Shown: positions 33,615 through 42,590, counted from the first letter of the stretch. The stretch is 64,000 bases of DNA from Mycolicibacterium hodleri (GCF_006439015.1 NZ_RCZG01000002.1:310001-374000); one strand, 5' to 3'. Numbers and translations: made by a program. The notes: generated by a model from the letters alone, not told the origin.

Positions 33615-34388
33615 TCAGCCGAAGTGCGTGCTGGGCCGCAGCAGCCTGAGGCCGTCGACCACGATGTCGAGCTTCTCGTTGTAGAAGGCGACCAGGCCGG
33701 CGATGGCCGCTACCGACGGCAGTGGGTAGTCGTAGGTCCACGCGAGGTCCTGATGGACGGCGTCTCCGATGAGCACGGACCAGTAACCCGTCGTGGTCCC
33801 CTTGTACGGGCACAGCGTCTCGGTGTCACTGGGCTGGAGGTGTTCGAACGACACATCGGTTCGATCGATGTAATACCTTGTTGGCAAGCCGGTTTCGAAG
33901 AGGAGAATCGGACTGCGGGTCTCGGCCAGGACCGTGCGGTCGAGTTCGATCCTGACGTGGCGGTGCGAACGAAGGACGTCGACGCGGACATAGGGATTGC
34001 GCGGGTGGCCGACGATTGGCTCGTCCTCTTCGAACCACTCGACGGTCGCCCATTCAAACCGCACGAAGCCCGCGACCGGCCCGTCACCGTCGGCGTCGAA
34101 CACCCGCACCGTGGGCTCGCCATCGGTGCTTCCCGTAACCGAGTGCAGTGTCGATGGACCGAATTGCACTCGCTGCGAACGCTTTTCGTCCGTCAACAGG
34201 TGGGTGTTCACGTCAGCAAGCGGTATGTAGTACTGCGGGTAGAACGGAACCTCCCACACGTAGCGCGCGGCGACCGTGTCGAAGAGTTCACGACCACCGA
34301 CAAAGCCGCGAACGCGCCGCGGGGCAGGCTCCACACGGCCGCGCACCGCGGCCATCTGCGGGTAATCCGGAACGCTTCCCGAGGTCAT
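33615..34388 (-). CDS. DUF427 domain protein (two copies)
   Basis: 257 residues. First repeat has GGRELFDTVAARYVWEVPFYPQYYIPLADVNTHLLTDEKRSQRVQFG; second has VRVDVLRSHRHVRIELDRTVLAETRSPILLFETGLPTRYYIDRTDVSFEHLQPSDTETLCPYKGTTTGYWSV and ends AWTYDYPLPSVAAIAGLVAFYNEKLDIVVDG. The CPYKG...YW and AWxYxxP...I.G...FY motifs are DUF427 (beta-tent fold), of unknown function. It starts ATG at 34388. The sequence HPRNPYVRVDV before the second domain is common in actinobacterial copies. Divergent from an SDR gene. Confidence 0.85.
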   Translation of the reverse strand: MTSGSVPDYPQMAAVRGRVEPAPRRVRGFVGGRELFDTVAARYVWEVPFYPQYYIPLADVNTHLLTDEKRSQRVQFGPSTLHSVTGSTDGEPTVRVFDADGDGPVAGFVRFEWATVEWFEEDEPIVGHPRNPYVRVDVLRSHRHVRIELDRTVLAETRSPILLFETGLPTRYYIDRTDVSFEHLQPSDTETLCPYKGTTTGYWSVLIGDAVHQDLAWTYDYPLPSVAAIAGLVAFYNEKLDIVVDGLRLLRPSTHFG

Positions 34389-34451
34389 GCCTTCACCATA
34401 GGATTGCCGTAATCCTTTCGCTCATAAACCTGACTTGCACGGAGTATTCAT

Positions 34452-35231
34452 ATGGACCTCAAGAACGACACCGCGCTGATCACCGGTTCCAGTGGCGGGA
34501 TCGGCGAGGAGTTCGCACTCCAGCTGGCCAGGCGCCAGGTCAACCTGGTCCTCGTCGCGCGCCGCGCCGACAAACTGGCCGAACTGCGCAGCAGGCTGCT
34601 CGGCATCAGTCCCGGCTTGGAGATCGATGTCGTCGCCGCGGATCTGTCACACCCCGGTTCGGCCGCCGACCTGGCTTCTAAAGTCGATGACCTCGGGCGC
34701 CGGGTCGACATCCTGATCAACAACGCGGGGGTGGGCCTGCACGGCGACTTCGCCGGTCAAGACGCGGCGGCGAACGCCGCCCAGATCCAGCTCAACTGCG
34801 TGACGCTGGTAGAACTCACCGCGCTCTACCTACCCGCGATGATCAAGGCGGGCCACGGGCTGGTGCTGAACGTCGCGTCCACCGCAGCATTTCAGCCGAC
34901 ACCGGGGATGGCGGTCTACGGCGCAACGAAGGCCTTCGTGCTGTCGTTCACCGAGGCCTTGTGGAAGGAGGCCAATGGCAGCGGTGTTCGCGTGCTGGCA
35001 CTATGCCCAGGCGCCACCGAGACCGAGTTCTTCGCAAGGACCGGCGAAGATTTCCTCACCAGCGGCAGGCAGACCTCGAAGCAGGTCGTCGACACGGCGA
35101 TGGCCGCACTCGACAAGTCGTCTCCGTCCGTGGTCTCGGGGTTGAAGAACGCCCTCTTGGCTACCGGCTATCGATTCACGCCGCGGCGCCTGATGCTCGA
35201 GGTATCGCAGCAACTTCTGAAGTCCAATTAG
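34452..35231 (+). CDS. Short-chain dehydrogenase/reductase
   Basis: 259 residues. NADP-binding TALITGSSGGIGEEFALQLARRQVNLVLVARR, VDILINNAGVGLHGDF, catalytic Ser in VLNVASTAAF, and active Y-x3-K in YGATKAFVLSFTEALWKEANGSGVRVLALCPGATETEF. This subgroup (PGATETEFF, then the K-V-V-D-T-A-M... tail) is frequent in mycobacteria, often annotated YqjQ/DltE-like; the substrate is unknown. RBS GGAG eight bases upstream. No operon partner besides the DUF3060 gene 131 bp on. Confidence 0.88.
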   Translation: MDLKNDTALITGSSGGIGEEFALQLARRQVNLVLVARRADKLAELRSRLLGISPGLEIDVVAADLSHPGSAADLASKVDDLGRRVDILINNAGVGLHGDFAGQDAAANAAQIQLNCVTLVELTALYLPAMIKAGHGLVLNVASTAAFQPTPGMAVYGATKAFVLSFTEALWKEANGSGVRVLALCPGATETEFFARTGEDFLTSGRQTSKQVVDTAMAALDKSSPSVVSGLKNALLATGYRFTPRRLMLEVSQQLLKSN

Positions 35232-35362
35232 CCACTCGCGACGCAATTTTCGCCGAGTCATCCTGCGCGCTGGTGGATCCGCTGCAACGCCAGTTGATCT
35301 GACGGTCCTCGAATGGTGCCAAGACCGTGCCGCAGGCGCATCCGGTGTGCCAACATCGGCGT

Positions 35363-36097
35363 ATGAGTTCGCCCGATGATCCCGAGGCCCGCATACGGGA
35401 CCTGGAACGCTCCCTCGGTGCGCAGTCGTCGGAACTGACGCAGAGCTCATCAGAGGTCGGGTCGGGAACCTACGGCGGCGGAAACGCCCCGCTGCCTCCG
35501 CCACCCCCGTACACGTCGCAGCACCCTCCCTACGCCGCAGCGCAATCCCCGTACTCGGCGCCGCCGTCGTACTACGGCGCGCCCTTCCCGACCGGGCAGA
35601 TGCCCGCGAACGCAGGAACGGGGCGTGGATGGATCGTCTACGGGGTGGTGGCGGCGGTGCTGATGGCCGTCATCGGCGGCACGATCGTCCTCTTCGCCGG
35701 CGTGTTCTCCAACGTCGACTCGATCGTCGACACCTTCGCAGGCAGCCCGACCGCTTCCGGTGGCGGCGGGCCGTTCGACGCACCGCAAAGTAGCACCGGT
35801 GGCAACCGACCTCCCGTGCCGGCCGGCCCTCCTGGCGGTGACGTCAGCGTGGCAGGTATCGGCGAGGACAAGACCATTGCCTGCAACGACAGCATCGTCA
35901 ATGTCAGCGGTGTCAGCAATACGGTGGTGATCACCGGACAGTGCCGGAGCGTATCCGTCTCCGGCGTCGAGAACACCGTTACCGTCGACGCGGCGGCGAC
36001 CATCAGCGCGTCGGGTTTCAACAACCGGGTGACGTATCTGTCGGGCGCTCCACTGATCGACAACTCGGGCGACTCGAACACTGTCGAGCAGGGCTGA
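35363..36097 (+). CDS. DUF3060 single-pass membrane protein
   Basis: 244 residues from MSSPDDPEAR (the upstream frame to 35327 lacks RBS). A coiled N-terminal stretch (ARIRDLERSLGAQSS) leads into a Pro/Tyr/Gly-rich low-complexity tract. A transmembrane helix WIVYGVVAAVLMAVIGGTIVLFAGVF follows, and the C-terminal DUF3060 domain: GEDKTIACNDSIVNVSGVSNTVVITGQC, SVSGVENTVTVDAAATISASGFNNRVTY and DNSGDSNTVEQG. The repeated S-G-x-N-N-T units build a beta-helix outside the membrane. Function unknown, common in mycobacteria. Confidence 0.85.
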   Translation: MSSPDDPEARIRDLERSLGAQSSELTQSSSEVGSGTYGGGNAPLPPPPPYTSQHPPYAAAQSPYSAPPSYYGAPFPTGQMPANAGTGRGWIVYGVVAAVLMAVIGGTIVLFAGVFSNVDSIVDTFAGSPTASGGGGPFDAPQSSTGGNRPPVPAGPPGGDVSVAGIGEDKTIACNDSIVNVSGVSNTVVITGQCRSVSVSGVENTVTVDAAATISASGFNNRVTYLSGAPLIDNSGDSNTVEQG

Positions 36098-36296
36098 GTC
36101 ATCGCATCGCGCAGCAGATCTGACGGGTTGATCCCTGAACACCACAGCAACCTCACTGGCCACTTGGGCCAATGGAGCATCTTCGGGTCTCGGAAAGAGC
36201 GTCGTGTCGCCATGTGATCTGTCGCTCACTTTGACGACGGAAGCTAAGAATTTCTTACCTGAACTACTGCTCAGGGCCATTTAACGCTGGTTGCCA

Positions 36297-36316
36297 TAGC
36301 TGCAAATTGGCAGCTA
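36297..36316. promoter_or_regulatory. Small hairpin upstream of the Rv1057-like gene
   Basis: TAGCTGC (36297-36303) and GCAGCTA (36310-36316) form a perfect 7-bp stem with a 6-nt AT-rich loop, 75 bp before the start at 36391. The 293-bp leader has no gene. In M. tuberculosis Rv1057 is controlled by MprA and SigE; whether this dyad is an operator or leader structure is unknown. Confidence 0.35.
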
Positions 36317-36390
36317 GATGCTGTCAATGTCATTGCCACGCGAAGATAACGATGCCATAACGAACCATTTCCTAAGCGTGTCCTGAGAGG

Positions 36391-37563
36391 TTGGAGGTAG
36401 CCCTGCCCGGACCTAGATCCAGGCCCCTGGGAACGCGATCTTTCGTCGCTACACTTACCTTCGACCACGCTCCCACTGGGGCGTCGACCAGATCGAATCG
36501 ATTGCCGGCCCAAGTGATGCCGGCGGAGGTGCCGAGAATTATGGCCAATGTTTTTGCGCGCTCGAATAGCGTCACCGTGGAAACCCGAGATGCCGCTCTG
36601 CTCAAGTCGGCGACAGTCGGGCGCGGCCCGATCTCCGACATCGCAATCGACGGCGACACCGTCGTGGTGGCCAACTTCGGCGACGACTCGATCGCCGTCC
36701 TCGACGCCGACACGTTGGCCGTACAGGGCGGTGTGTTCACTGGCCAACCCACCACCGTCGCAGTCTCCGACGACCGCGCGTTCGTCGCGGTGTCGTCGGC
36801 CAGCTACGACGCCATCGCGGTGATCGACACCATCAGCAGCGAGGTCGTCAAGGAATATCCGCTCTCGTTCACCATCACGGCCGTAACGACCAGCGCCGAC
36901 GGCAAGCTCGTCTATGCGGGCCGGGCAGGTGACGATGGCGTCGACATCGCCGTCATCGACGTCCTCGCTGAGCGCGTCGGCACCATCTACGTGGCCAAGG
37001 GCGCCGACGCCACCATCGACGCGCTGCGCCTGGACGCCTCGGGCCGCCGCCTCTACGTCGCCGTGTCAGACGCGCGCAGCAGCCGTCTGATGACCGTCGA
37101 TGTCGAATCATCACGTGTGCGCGCCACTTTGGAGATCGGTGCCCCCATCCGCGGTCTCGAGCTTGGAATGGACAGCACTGCCTACGTACTGACCTCCGAC
37201 ATCGTCGACGGGGGCGCGCTGTACTTCGTCGACCTCGTCAAGAACCAGATCGCCGGAGTGATGAGCGTCGCCCAGGCGCCCACGCAGCTCGCCCTAAGCG
37301 CTGATGGCGCCCGCGCGTACGTCGTCGACTACAACCACGTCGCGGTGGTCGACACCGACGACCGCACCGTCGTGGCAGAATTAACGGTGGGCGCGCGCCC
37401 ATCTGCAATTGCGTTGCGCGGCGATCGGCTGTACGTCGCCGACTACGACTCCGGCGTCACCGCCTATGCGATCGCGTCGCCGACTCCGATGCTTTACTCG
37501 CAGTTCGTCACCGCGCCGTCGCTCGTGGCACCGCAGCCACGCGAACTCGCGTCTGCAGTCTGA
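36391..37563 (+). CDS. YVTN-type beta-propeller protein (Rv1057-like)
   Basis: 390 residues, close to the length I recall for Rv1057. Seven repeated blades of a beta-propeller can be traced: GPISDIAIDGDTVVVANFGDDSIAVLDADTL, QPTTVAVSDDRAFVAVSSASYDAIAVIDTISSEVVKEY, ITAVTTSADGKLVYAGRAGDDGVDIAVIDVL, then similar units ending APTQLALSADGARAYVVDYNHVAVVDTDDRTVVAELTVGARPSAIALRGDRLYVADYDSGVTAY. TTG start at 36391, with AGAGG upstream. In M. tuberculosis this gene is stress-induced (MprAB, SigE). Its function is not known; such propellers bind proteins or ligands. Confidence 0.85.
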   Translation: MEVALPGPRSRPLGTRSFVATLTFDHAPTGASTRSNRLPAQVMPAEVPRIMANVFARSNSVTVETRDAALLKSATVGRGPISDIAIDGDTVVVANFGDDSIAVLDADTLAVQGGVFTGQPTTVAVSDDRAFVAVSSASYDAIAVIDTISSEVVKEYPLSFTITAVTTSADGKLVYAGRAGDDGVDIAVIDVLAERVGTIYVAKGADATIDALRLDASGRRLYVAVSDARSSRLMTVDVESSRVRATLEIGAPIRGLELGMDSTAYVLTSDIVDGGALYFVDLVKNQIAGVMSVAQAPTQLALSADGARAYVVDYNHVAVVDTDDRTVVAELTVGARPSAIALRGDRLYVADYDSGVTAYAIASPTPMLYSQFVTAPSLVAPQPRELASAV

Positions 37564-37570
37564 GAGACCC

Positions 37571-38260
37571 CTACCGCCACTGGTAGCGAGTCTTCGGTCG
37601 GCCCGCGCCGCCGTAGTCGGTGTGTCGTGTCACGGTGCCGTCGTCAGCCAGCCGTTCGAGATAGCGCCACGCGGTAACCCGCGACACCCCAACCGTTTTC
37701 GCGACGACGTCGGCTGTCAAACCGTCGGCGTTGTCGCGAATCGCACGAGCGATGTCGTCGTTGGTCTGCGTGGCGGCTCCCTTCGGAGCCACGGACTTGT
37801 CACCCGCGATCCGCAACTCCGCCATCGCACGATCGACCTCGGCTTGGCTAGCTGCGTCCACCCCCGATGGGAGGGCCGAACGGTATCGCTGGTAGCGCTC
37901 CAGCCTGTCGCGAAAGGCCGCAAAGGTGAAGGGCTTCAACAGGTACGCAAGAGCGCCATGGGCCACTGCGGCACGCACCATCTCCAGATCACGCTCGGAC
38001 GTGATGGCGATGATGTCCGGTGCGGGCCTTAGCCCGGCCAAAGCCGATGCCAAGCTTATGCCGCTGGCATCCGGTAACCCGAGGTCCAGAAGGACCAGGT
38101 CGATGGGCGTCTGCGCAGTCGACGCCTGCGCCGCGGTCGACATGGCGTCCCGGGCCGTGTGGGCCACCGCGACCGCCGAGAAGCCCTCCAGCCGCGACAC
38201 ATACGTACGGTGAGCCTCCGCGATGAGGGGATCGTCCTCGACGATCAGCACGGAGATCAC
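37571..38260 (-). CDS. CitB/DcuR-type response regulator
   Basis: 229 residues. Receiver: SVLIVEDDPLIAEAHRTYVSRL (Asp pair), acceptor Asp in LVLLDLGLPDASGI, Ser/Thr in IAITSERD, Lys in YLLKPFTFAAFRDRLERY. C-terminal HTH of the DcuR/CitB kind: ADVVAKTVGVSRVTAWRYLERLADDGTVTRHTDYGGAGRPKTRYQW. The GTG start overlaps the sensor stop by 4 bp. With its kinase it should respond to dicarboxylates or tricarboxylates and activate a transporter. dctA lies 2.5 kb away and is the obvious candidate target. Confidence 0.9.
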   Translation of the reverse strand: MISVLIVEDDPLIAEAHRTYVSRLEGFSAVAVAHTARDAMSTAAQASTAQTPIDLVLLDLGLPDASGISLASALAGLRPAPDIIAITSERDLEMVRAAVAHGALAYLLKPFTFAAFRDRLERYQRYRSALPSGVDAASQAEVDRAMAELRIAGDKSVAPKGAATQTNDDIARAIRDNADGLTADVVAKTVGVSRVTAWRYLERLADDGTVTRHTDYGGAGRPKTRYQWR

Positions 38261-39831
38261 TCGACCCTCTCCGGCACCGTCACCGTGACGACGGATCCGT
38301 ATGTCACGTCTGCAGTCAGCGTTCCGCCATGGCGGCGCACCACCTGGGCGACGAGCGCCAGACCGAGGCCGTGTTGCTCGGGTTCGACGCCGGACTTGGT
38401 CGAATAGCCGCGCTGCATCGCCCGCTCGAACGCGTCCCCGTCCATCCCCGCACCGCTGTCTGCCACGCGCAGCAACAACTCCGCGGACCGCAGGTCCTCC
38501 GCGTGCAGTGAAATGGTCACCTCCACCCAGGGATCCGCGCGGTCACACGCGTCCATCGCATTGTCGATCAGGTTGCCGAGCACGGTGATCATCTCCTGCG
38601 CCGACAGCGGCACGTCGTCCGCGTCCGACGGCAGGTGGGTCTCTTCGGTGATCGTGAGGGCGATGCCGCGCTCGTCCGCCTGAGCCGTCTTGCCGAGCAG
38701 CAGTGCGACGAGCGCCGGGTCGCCGACATCGTGCGACAAGCGATCTACCAGGCGCTGGGACAGCGCCAGCTCGTCAGTGGCGAATCGGACCGCGTCGTCC
38801 GGCCTGCCCATCTCGACCATCGTGATCACGGTGTGCAGCTTGTTGGCCGCCTCGTGCGCCTGGGCGCGCAGCGAGTCGGTCAATATCTGTAGCGAGCTCA
38901 ATTCACCCAGCGCACCTTGCAATTCGGTTCGGTCCCGGACGGTCACCACTTCCGAGTGGGCCGAGTCGGCAACCCGTGAACGGTTCACTACCAGCACTCT
39001 GTCGTCGGTGACGTGCACCTCGTCGCGGGCGCCTGGGGCATAGGCGCGCAGGAACTCCGGCAGCTCCGCCTGCGTCACTGGTCCCGGAGTCAGCCCCAGC
39101 AGCCGGCGGGCTTCGTCGTTGACGAGCACCACCCCGTCTCGGTCGAGCACGACGAGCCCCTCGGACACCGAGTGCAGGATGGCGTCGTGATGTTCGTACA
39201 TCACCCGTAGTTCGTCGGGCCGTAGTCCGTGTGTCTGGCGCAGCAGACGACGCCGGATTGCCCACACTCCGATGAGGGAAAGGCCAAGGGCCGCAAGGCC
39301 GACGGAGGCGATCGTCGGCCACTGGTCGCGCCAACGCTGCACCAGCGTCTGCTGTGTGATGCCCGCGGAGACCAAGCCGATCACCCGGCCCGTAGAGTCG
39401 CGCACTGGCACGATGGCTCGGATCGACGGGCCGAGCGTGCCCGTGTACACCTCGCTGAACGTGTCGCCGCGTAGTGCGGGTTCGATCGTCCCGAGGTAGT
39501 GACCGCCGATCTGGCTGGGATCGGTATGGGTGAACCGGGTGCCGTCTGGCGACATGATCGTGATGAAGGCGATCTCGGTGTTCGTCCGCACCGCCTCGGT
39601 GACGGGCTGCAGAATCTGCGTGGCCCGCCCGGATTCGATCGCCTGCGCCGTCGAGGGGGAATCCGCCAGCGCCGTCGCGATGCTCACCACCTGTTGGCGC
39701 GCCGCGGAGTCGCCGTCGCGGCGGGCGTCGAGCAGGGCCAGCACGCTCCCGACCAGCACGACGACGACGATCACCGCGATCTGCAGGGCGATCGCCTGAC
39801 CGGCCAACGAGCGCGGCCACCATGTGCGCAT
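38257..39831 (-). CDS. CitA/DcuS-family sensor histidine kinase
   Basis: 524 residues. TM1 LAGQAIALQIAVIVVVVLVGSVLALL; extracytoplasmic PAS-like (sCache) sensor about 45-165 with IAFITIMSPDGTRFTHTDPSQIGGHYLGTIEPALRG; TM2 WPTIASVGLAALGLSLIGVWAI; cytoplasmic PAS (AILHSVSEGLVVLDRDGVVLVNDEARRLLGL); dimerisation His in RAQAHEAANKLHTVITMVEMG; ATPase with N box TVLGNLIDNAMDACDRA, G1 LRVADSGAGMD and G2 EQHGLGLALVAQVVRRHGG. Ligand is likely citrate or a C4-dicarboxylate from the family. ATG at 39831 (GGAGG upstream); a GTG just before is the alternative. Confidence 0.92.
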   Translation of the reverse strand: MRTWWPRSLAGQAIALQIAVIVVVVLVGSVLALLDARRDGDSAARQQVVSIATALADSPSTAQAIESGRATQILQPVTEAVRTNTEIAFITIMSPDGTRFTHTDPSQIGGHYLGTIEPALRGDTFSEVYTGTLGPSIRAIVPVRDSTGRVIGLVSAGITQQTLVQRWRDQWPTIASVGLAALGLSLIGVWAIRRRLLRQTHGLRPDELRVMYEHHDAILHSVSEGLVVLDRDGVVLVNDEARRLLGLTPGPVTQAELPEFLRAYAPGARDEVHVTDDRVLVVNRSRVADSAHSEVVTVRDRTELQGALGELSSLQILTDSLRAQAHEAANKLHTVITMVEMGRPDDAVRFATDELALSQRLVDRLSHDVGDPALVALLLGKTAQADERGIALTITEETHLPSDADDVPLSAQEMITVLGNLIDNAMDACDRADPWVEVTISLHAEDLRSAELLLRVADSGAGMDGDAFERAMQRGYSTKSGVEPEQHGLGLALVAQVVRRHGGTLTADVTYGSVVTVTVPERVE

Positions 39832-39950
39832 CACACCTCCGGACTGCGACCTCGTTCTACCCCAAGCCGGAGACGTGGGCGATCAGCGTCATTATCGCCT
39901 CGCCAGGTCGGGACCGGAGGCGAAACGCGTCACCGAATCCACCTTATGAC

Positions 39951-40565
39951 TCACCGCATCACGCGGTAGCGCAGATGGGCGATGCCGGGGGCCTCGAGTA
40001 CCCGGACGAGTTCGAGCGTGGGCCGGCCTGCGGGGAAGCCGTCGAGGAGTCGCTCACCCGATCCGAGGATGACCGGGTTCACCTGGAGGTCGATCTCGTC
40101 GACGAGGCCGGCGCTGATCGCCTGGCGGGCGCAGGAGGCCCCTCCGGCGATCGAGATGTCCCGCCCATCGGCGGCAGCCTCGGCGAGGGCGTAGGCGGCC
40201 TCGATTCCGTCCGTCACGAAGTGAAAGGTGGTTCCGCCCGCCATGTCGATCGATTCGCGCGGGTAGTGGGTCAGGACGAAGACCGGGCAACCGTACGGCG
40301 GGTTCTCGCCCCACCAACCCCTCCAGCCGGAATCGCGCCACTCACCGCGGATCGGTCCGAACATGTTGCGGCCCATGATCGTTGCTCCGATGCCGTCCAT
40401 CATGTCCGATACCACCCGTCGGTTGACTGGATGATCGCTGGCGGGTCCGATGTGCCAGCCGTGCAGTGCGATGCCGCCGACGCCGAGCGGGTGCTCCTCG
40501 GACTGCCCCGGCCCCGCGACGTAACCGTCGGCGGAGATCGACATCGAAAGGTTCGTTCTGGTCAC
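39951..40565 (-). CDS. Dihydrofolate reductase family protein (RibD C-terminal fold)
   Basis: 204 residues. Begins with NLSMSISADGYVAGPGQSEEHPLGVGG, then GATIMGRNMFGPI, PVFVLTHYPRESI, and DISIAGGASCARQAISAGLVDEIDLQVNPVILGSGERLLDG. These are the RibD-C hallmarks: SxDG near the start, MGRxMF, GGAxxARQxL, and VxPVxLGxGxRLF. NADPH-dependent reductase of unknown substrate; not true folate reductase. It starts with GTG. It lies between the two-component system and dctA, apparently unrelated to dicarboxylate uptake. Confidence 0.88.
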   Translation of the reverse strand: MTRTNLSMSISADGYVAGPGQSEEHPLGVGGIALHGWHIGPASDHPVNRRVVSDMMDGIGATIMGRNMFGPIRGEWRDSGWRGWWGENPPYGCPVFVLTHYPRESIDMAGGTTFHFVTDGIEAAYALAEAAADGRDISIAGGASCARQAISAGLVDEIDLQVNPVILGSGERLLDGFPAGRPTLELVRVLEAPGIAHLRYRVMR

Positions 40566-40665
40566 GCTGGCTCCTGTTCGGGCGACTTCCGGCGATGTGC
40601 TGAGTACGTGAGGGCAGACTTCGGCGGCGCAGAAAACTCACCGGCCGCGAGCTCGCGACGGTTCG

Positions 40666-40683
40666 TGATGAACGTAATGAACT
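40666..40683. promoter_or_regulatory. Adjacent 9-bp direct repeats upstream of dctA
   Basis: TGATGAACG (40666-40674) is followed at once by TAATGAACT (40675-40683), 7 of 9 bases identical, about 85 bp upstream of the dctA start. The first copy also completes GTTC-n5-GAAC at 40661-40673. Such direct repeats in front of dctA-type genes suit a DcuR/CitB-type activator. This is a candidate site only. Confidence 0.25.
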
Positions 40684-40768
40684 AAAGCGTGACCTGCATC
40701 ACTTGAGGGAACACCATGCTTGCAGGACACATTCGCCGCACGACCCATCTCACGAGGAGCCTTCCGTC

Positions 40769-42136
40769 ATGACCGACCAACTGGACACGTCGTCCCCACC
40801 CAAGAAGCGTGACCGCACGCACTGGCTCTACATCGCCGTAATCGTCGCGGTCGTCGCCGGTGTGGCCGTCGGCTTGCTCGCTCCCGACGTTGGCAAGAGC
40901 GTCGGCGTCCTCGGCACGATGTTCGTCAGCCTCATCAAGATGATGATCGTCCCGGTCATCTTCTGCACCATCGTGCTGGGCATCGGCAAGGTGCGGGCCG
41001 CCGCCACCGTCGGCAAGGTTGGCGGTCTGGCGTTCGTCTACTTCTTGGCGATGTCGACGGTCGCGCTGGCGATCGGCCTGGTGGTCGGGAACCTGCTGAG
41101 CCCTGGCACGGGTCTCAACCTGGAGTCGACGGCGGGCAAGGGCAGCAAATTGGCCGAAACCGCTCACGAAGCGGGCGGCCTGATGGAGTTCGTCCAGCAC
41201 ATCATCCCCACCTCGCTGCTCTCCTCGCTGACCGAGGGCAACGTGCTCCAGGCGCTGTTCATCGCGCTGCTCGTCGGATTCGCGCTGCAGGGAATGGGTT
41301 CCGCGGGCGAGGGCATCATTCGCGGCATCGAAGCGGTCCAGAAGCTGGTGTTCAAGGTGTTGGCCATGATCCTGTGGCTGGCCCCGATCGGTGCCTTCGG
41401 TGCGATCGCGAACGTCGTCGGCCAGACCGGCTGGAGTGCGGTCACGCAACTTCTAACGCTGATGCTCGGCTTCTACATCACCTGCATCCTGTTCGTGTTC
41501 GGCGTGCTCGGTGTCCTGCTCCGCGCGGTAGCCGGCGTGTCGATCTTCCGGCTGGTCCGCTACCTGGCGCGGGAGTACCTGCTGATCTTCGCCACCTCGT
41601 CGTCCGAATCGGCCCTGCCCCGCCTGATCGCCAAGATGGAGCATCTGGGCGTTGAGAAGACCACCGTCGGTGTGGTGGTGCCAACCGGCTACTCCTTCAA
41701 CCTGGACGGCACGGCGATCTACCTGACGATGGCGTCGTTGTTCGTCGCCGATGCCATGGGCAAGCCGCTGGCACTCGGCGAGCAGATCTCCCTGCTGGTG
41801 TTCATGATCGTCGCCTCGAAGGGCGCCGCAGGCGTCAGCGGTGCCGGCCTGGCCACGCTGGCAGGCGGACTGCAGAGCCACCGTCCCGATCTGCTCGACG
41901 GCCTCGGCCTGATCGTCGGCATCGACCGGTTCATGTCAGAGGCGCGGGCGGTGACCAACTTCTCGGGCAACGCCGTCGCCACGATGCTGGTCGGCTCGTG
42001 GACCAAGACCATTGATGGCGATCAGGTCGAGAGGGTTCTCAGCGGCCAGGATCCGTTCGACGAATCAAACATGGTGGACGACCACGAGTCACGCGTCGAA
42101 GAGCCTGCGCAGGCGACACTCCCTGCATCGGCATAG
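40769..42136 (+). CDS. dctA: C4-dicarboxylate:cation symporter DctA
   Basis: 455 residues, DAACS family. Start ATG at 40769 with GAGGAG eight bases before. Eight membrane segments and two hairpins: LYIAVIVAVVAGVAVGLLAP, FVSLIKMMIVPVIFCTIVLGIG, the serine-rich HP1 (LLIFATSSSESALPRLIAKME), TM7 with GVVVPTGYSFNLDGTAIYLTMASLFVADAMG, HP2 LLVFMIVASKGAAGVSGAGLATLAG, and TM8 GIDRFMSEARAVTNFSGNAVATMLV. The GYSFNLDGT and ARAxTNxxGN motifs specify dicarboxylates (succinate, fumarate, malate) with proton or sodium. Probably regulated by the nearby CitA/DcuS-type system. Confidence 0.95.
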   Translation: MTDQLDTSSPPKKRDRTHWLYIAVIVAVVAGVAVGLLAPDVGKSVGVLGTMFVSLIKMMIVPVIFCTIVLGIGKVRAAATVGKVGGLAFVYFLAMSTVALAIGLVVGNLLSPGTGLNLESTAGKGSKLAETAHEAGGLMEFVQHIIPTSLLSSLTEGNVLQALFIALLVGFALQGMGSAGEGIIRGIEAVQKLVFKVLAMILWLAPIGAFGAIANVVGQTGWSAVTQLLTLMLGFYITCILFVFGVLGVLLRAVAGVSIFRLVRYLAREYLLIFATSSSESALPRLIAKMEHLGVEKTTVGVVVPTGYSFNLDGTAIYLTMASLFVADAMGKPLALGEQISLLVFMIVASKGAAGVSGAGLATLAGGLQSHRPDLLDGLGLIVGIDRFMSEARAVTNFSGNAVATMLVGSWTKTIDGDQVERVLSGQDPFDESNMVDDHESRVEEPAQATLPASA

Positions 42137-42148
42137 GGCGCACGATGT

Positions 42149-42185
42149 GAAGGACCCGGTCGGGACAGCCCCGGCCGGGTCCTTC
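42149..42185. terminator. Bidirectional terminator hairpin after dctA
   Basis: GAAGGACCCGG (42149-42159) pairs with CCGGGTCCTTC (42175-42185) and the interior CGGG/CCCG extends the stem. It lies 12 bp after the dctA stop and 19 bp before the stop of the convergent secreted-protein gene, so it should end transcription from both sides. Confidence 0.75.
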
Positions 42186-42204
42186 CACCTGAGCTGAGTG
42201 GACG

Positions 42205-42513
42205 TCAGCGCGAGCAGTCCAGAGACACCGAGATGCTCTGGCTGGTCTGCTGCTGCACGAGCACGCGATCACCGCCGTTGCCGGGACCAACGAAGGGGAC
42301 GAGTTGGGACACGCTCTGCGGGTTGCGCACGCTGGTGACCTGGCACTCCGAGACCGGTGCGGTGCCGATCCTGTCGATGGTCACCGTGTAGCCCTCGGAC
42401 TGGAGTCTGCTGATCGTCTCCTGCGCCGATTCTGCGCTGGCCAACACCGCCGGCGCCAAGGCGGCTCCGCATACCCCGATGGCTGCCGCGGCGATCGTCA
42501 ACTTCGTACGCAT
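42205..42513 (-). CDS. Small secreted protein of the two-cysteine family (member D)
   Basis: 102 residues from MRTKLTIAAAAIG (GGGAAGG upstream). Signal peptide to ALAPAVLASA. Mature: SAQETISRLQSEGYTVTIDRIGTAPVSECQVTSVRNPQSVSQLV and the end SQSISVSLDCSR. It pairs with the next gene at 42591, sharing QETI..LQSEGYTV, CxVTSVRNPQ and SISVSLxCS. The two Cys of the mature protein likely form a disulfide. Adjacent paralogues probably arose by duplication. No known function. Confidence 0.8.
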   Translation of the reverse strand: MRTKLTIAAAAIGVCGAALAPAVLASAESAQETISRLQSEGYTVTIDRIGTAPVSECQVTSVRNPQSVSQLVPFVGPGNGGDRVLVQQQTSQSISVSLDCSR

Positions 42514-42590
42514 GAGGCGCCTTCCCGTCTGGTTGTCGGCAATCATTTCACTATGCGGCTCGCCATGGGAACACGATTGCTGCCCAGTGC

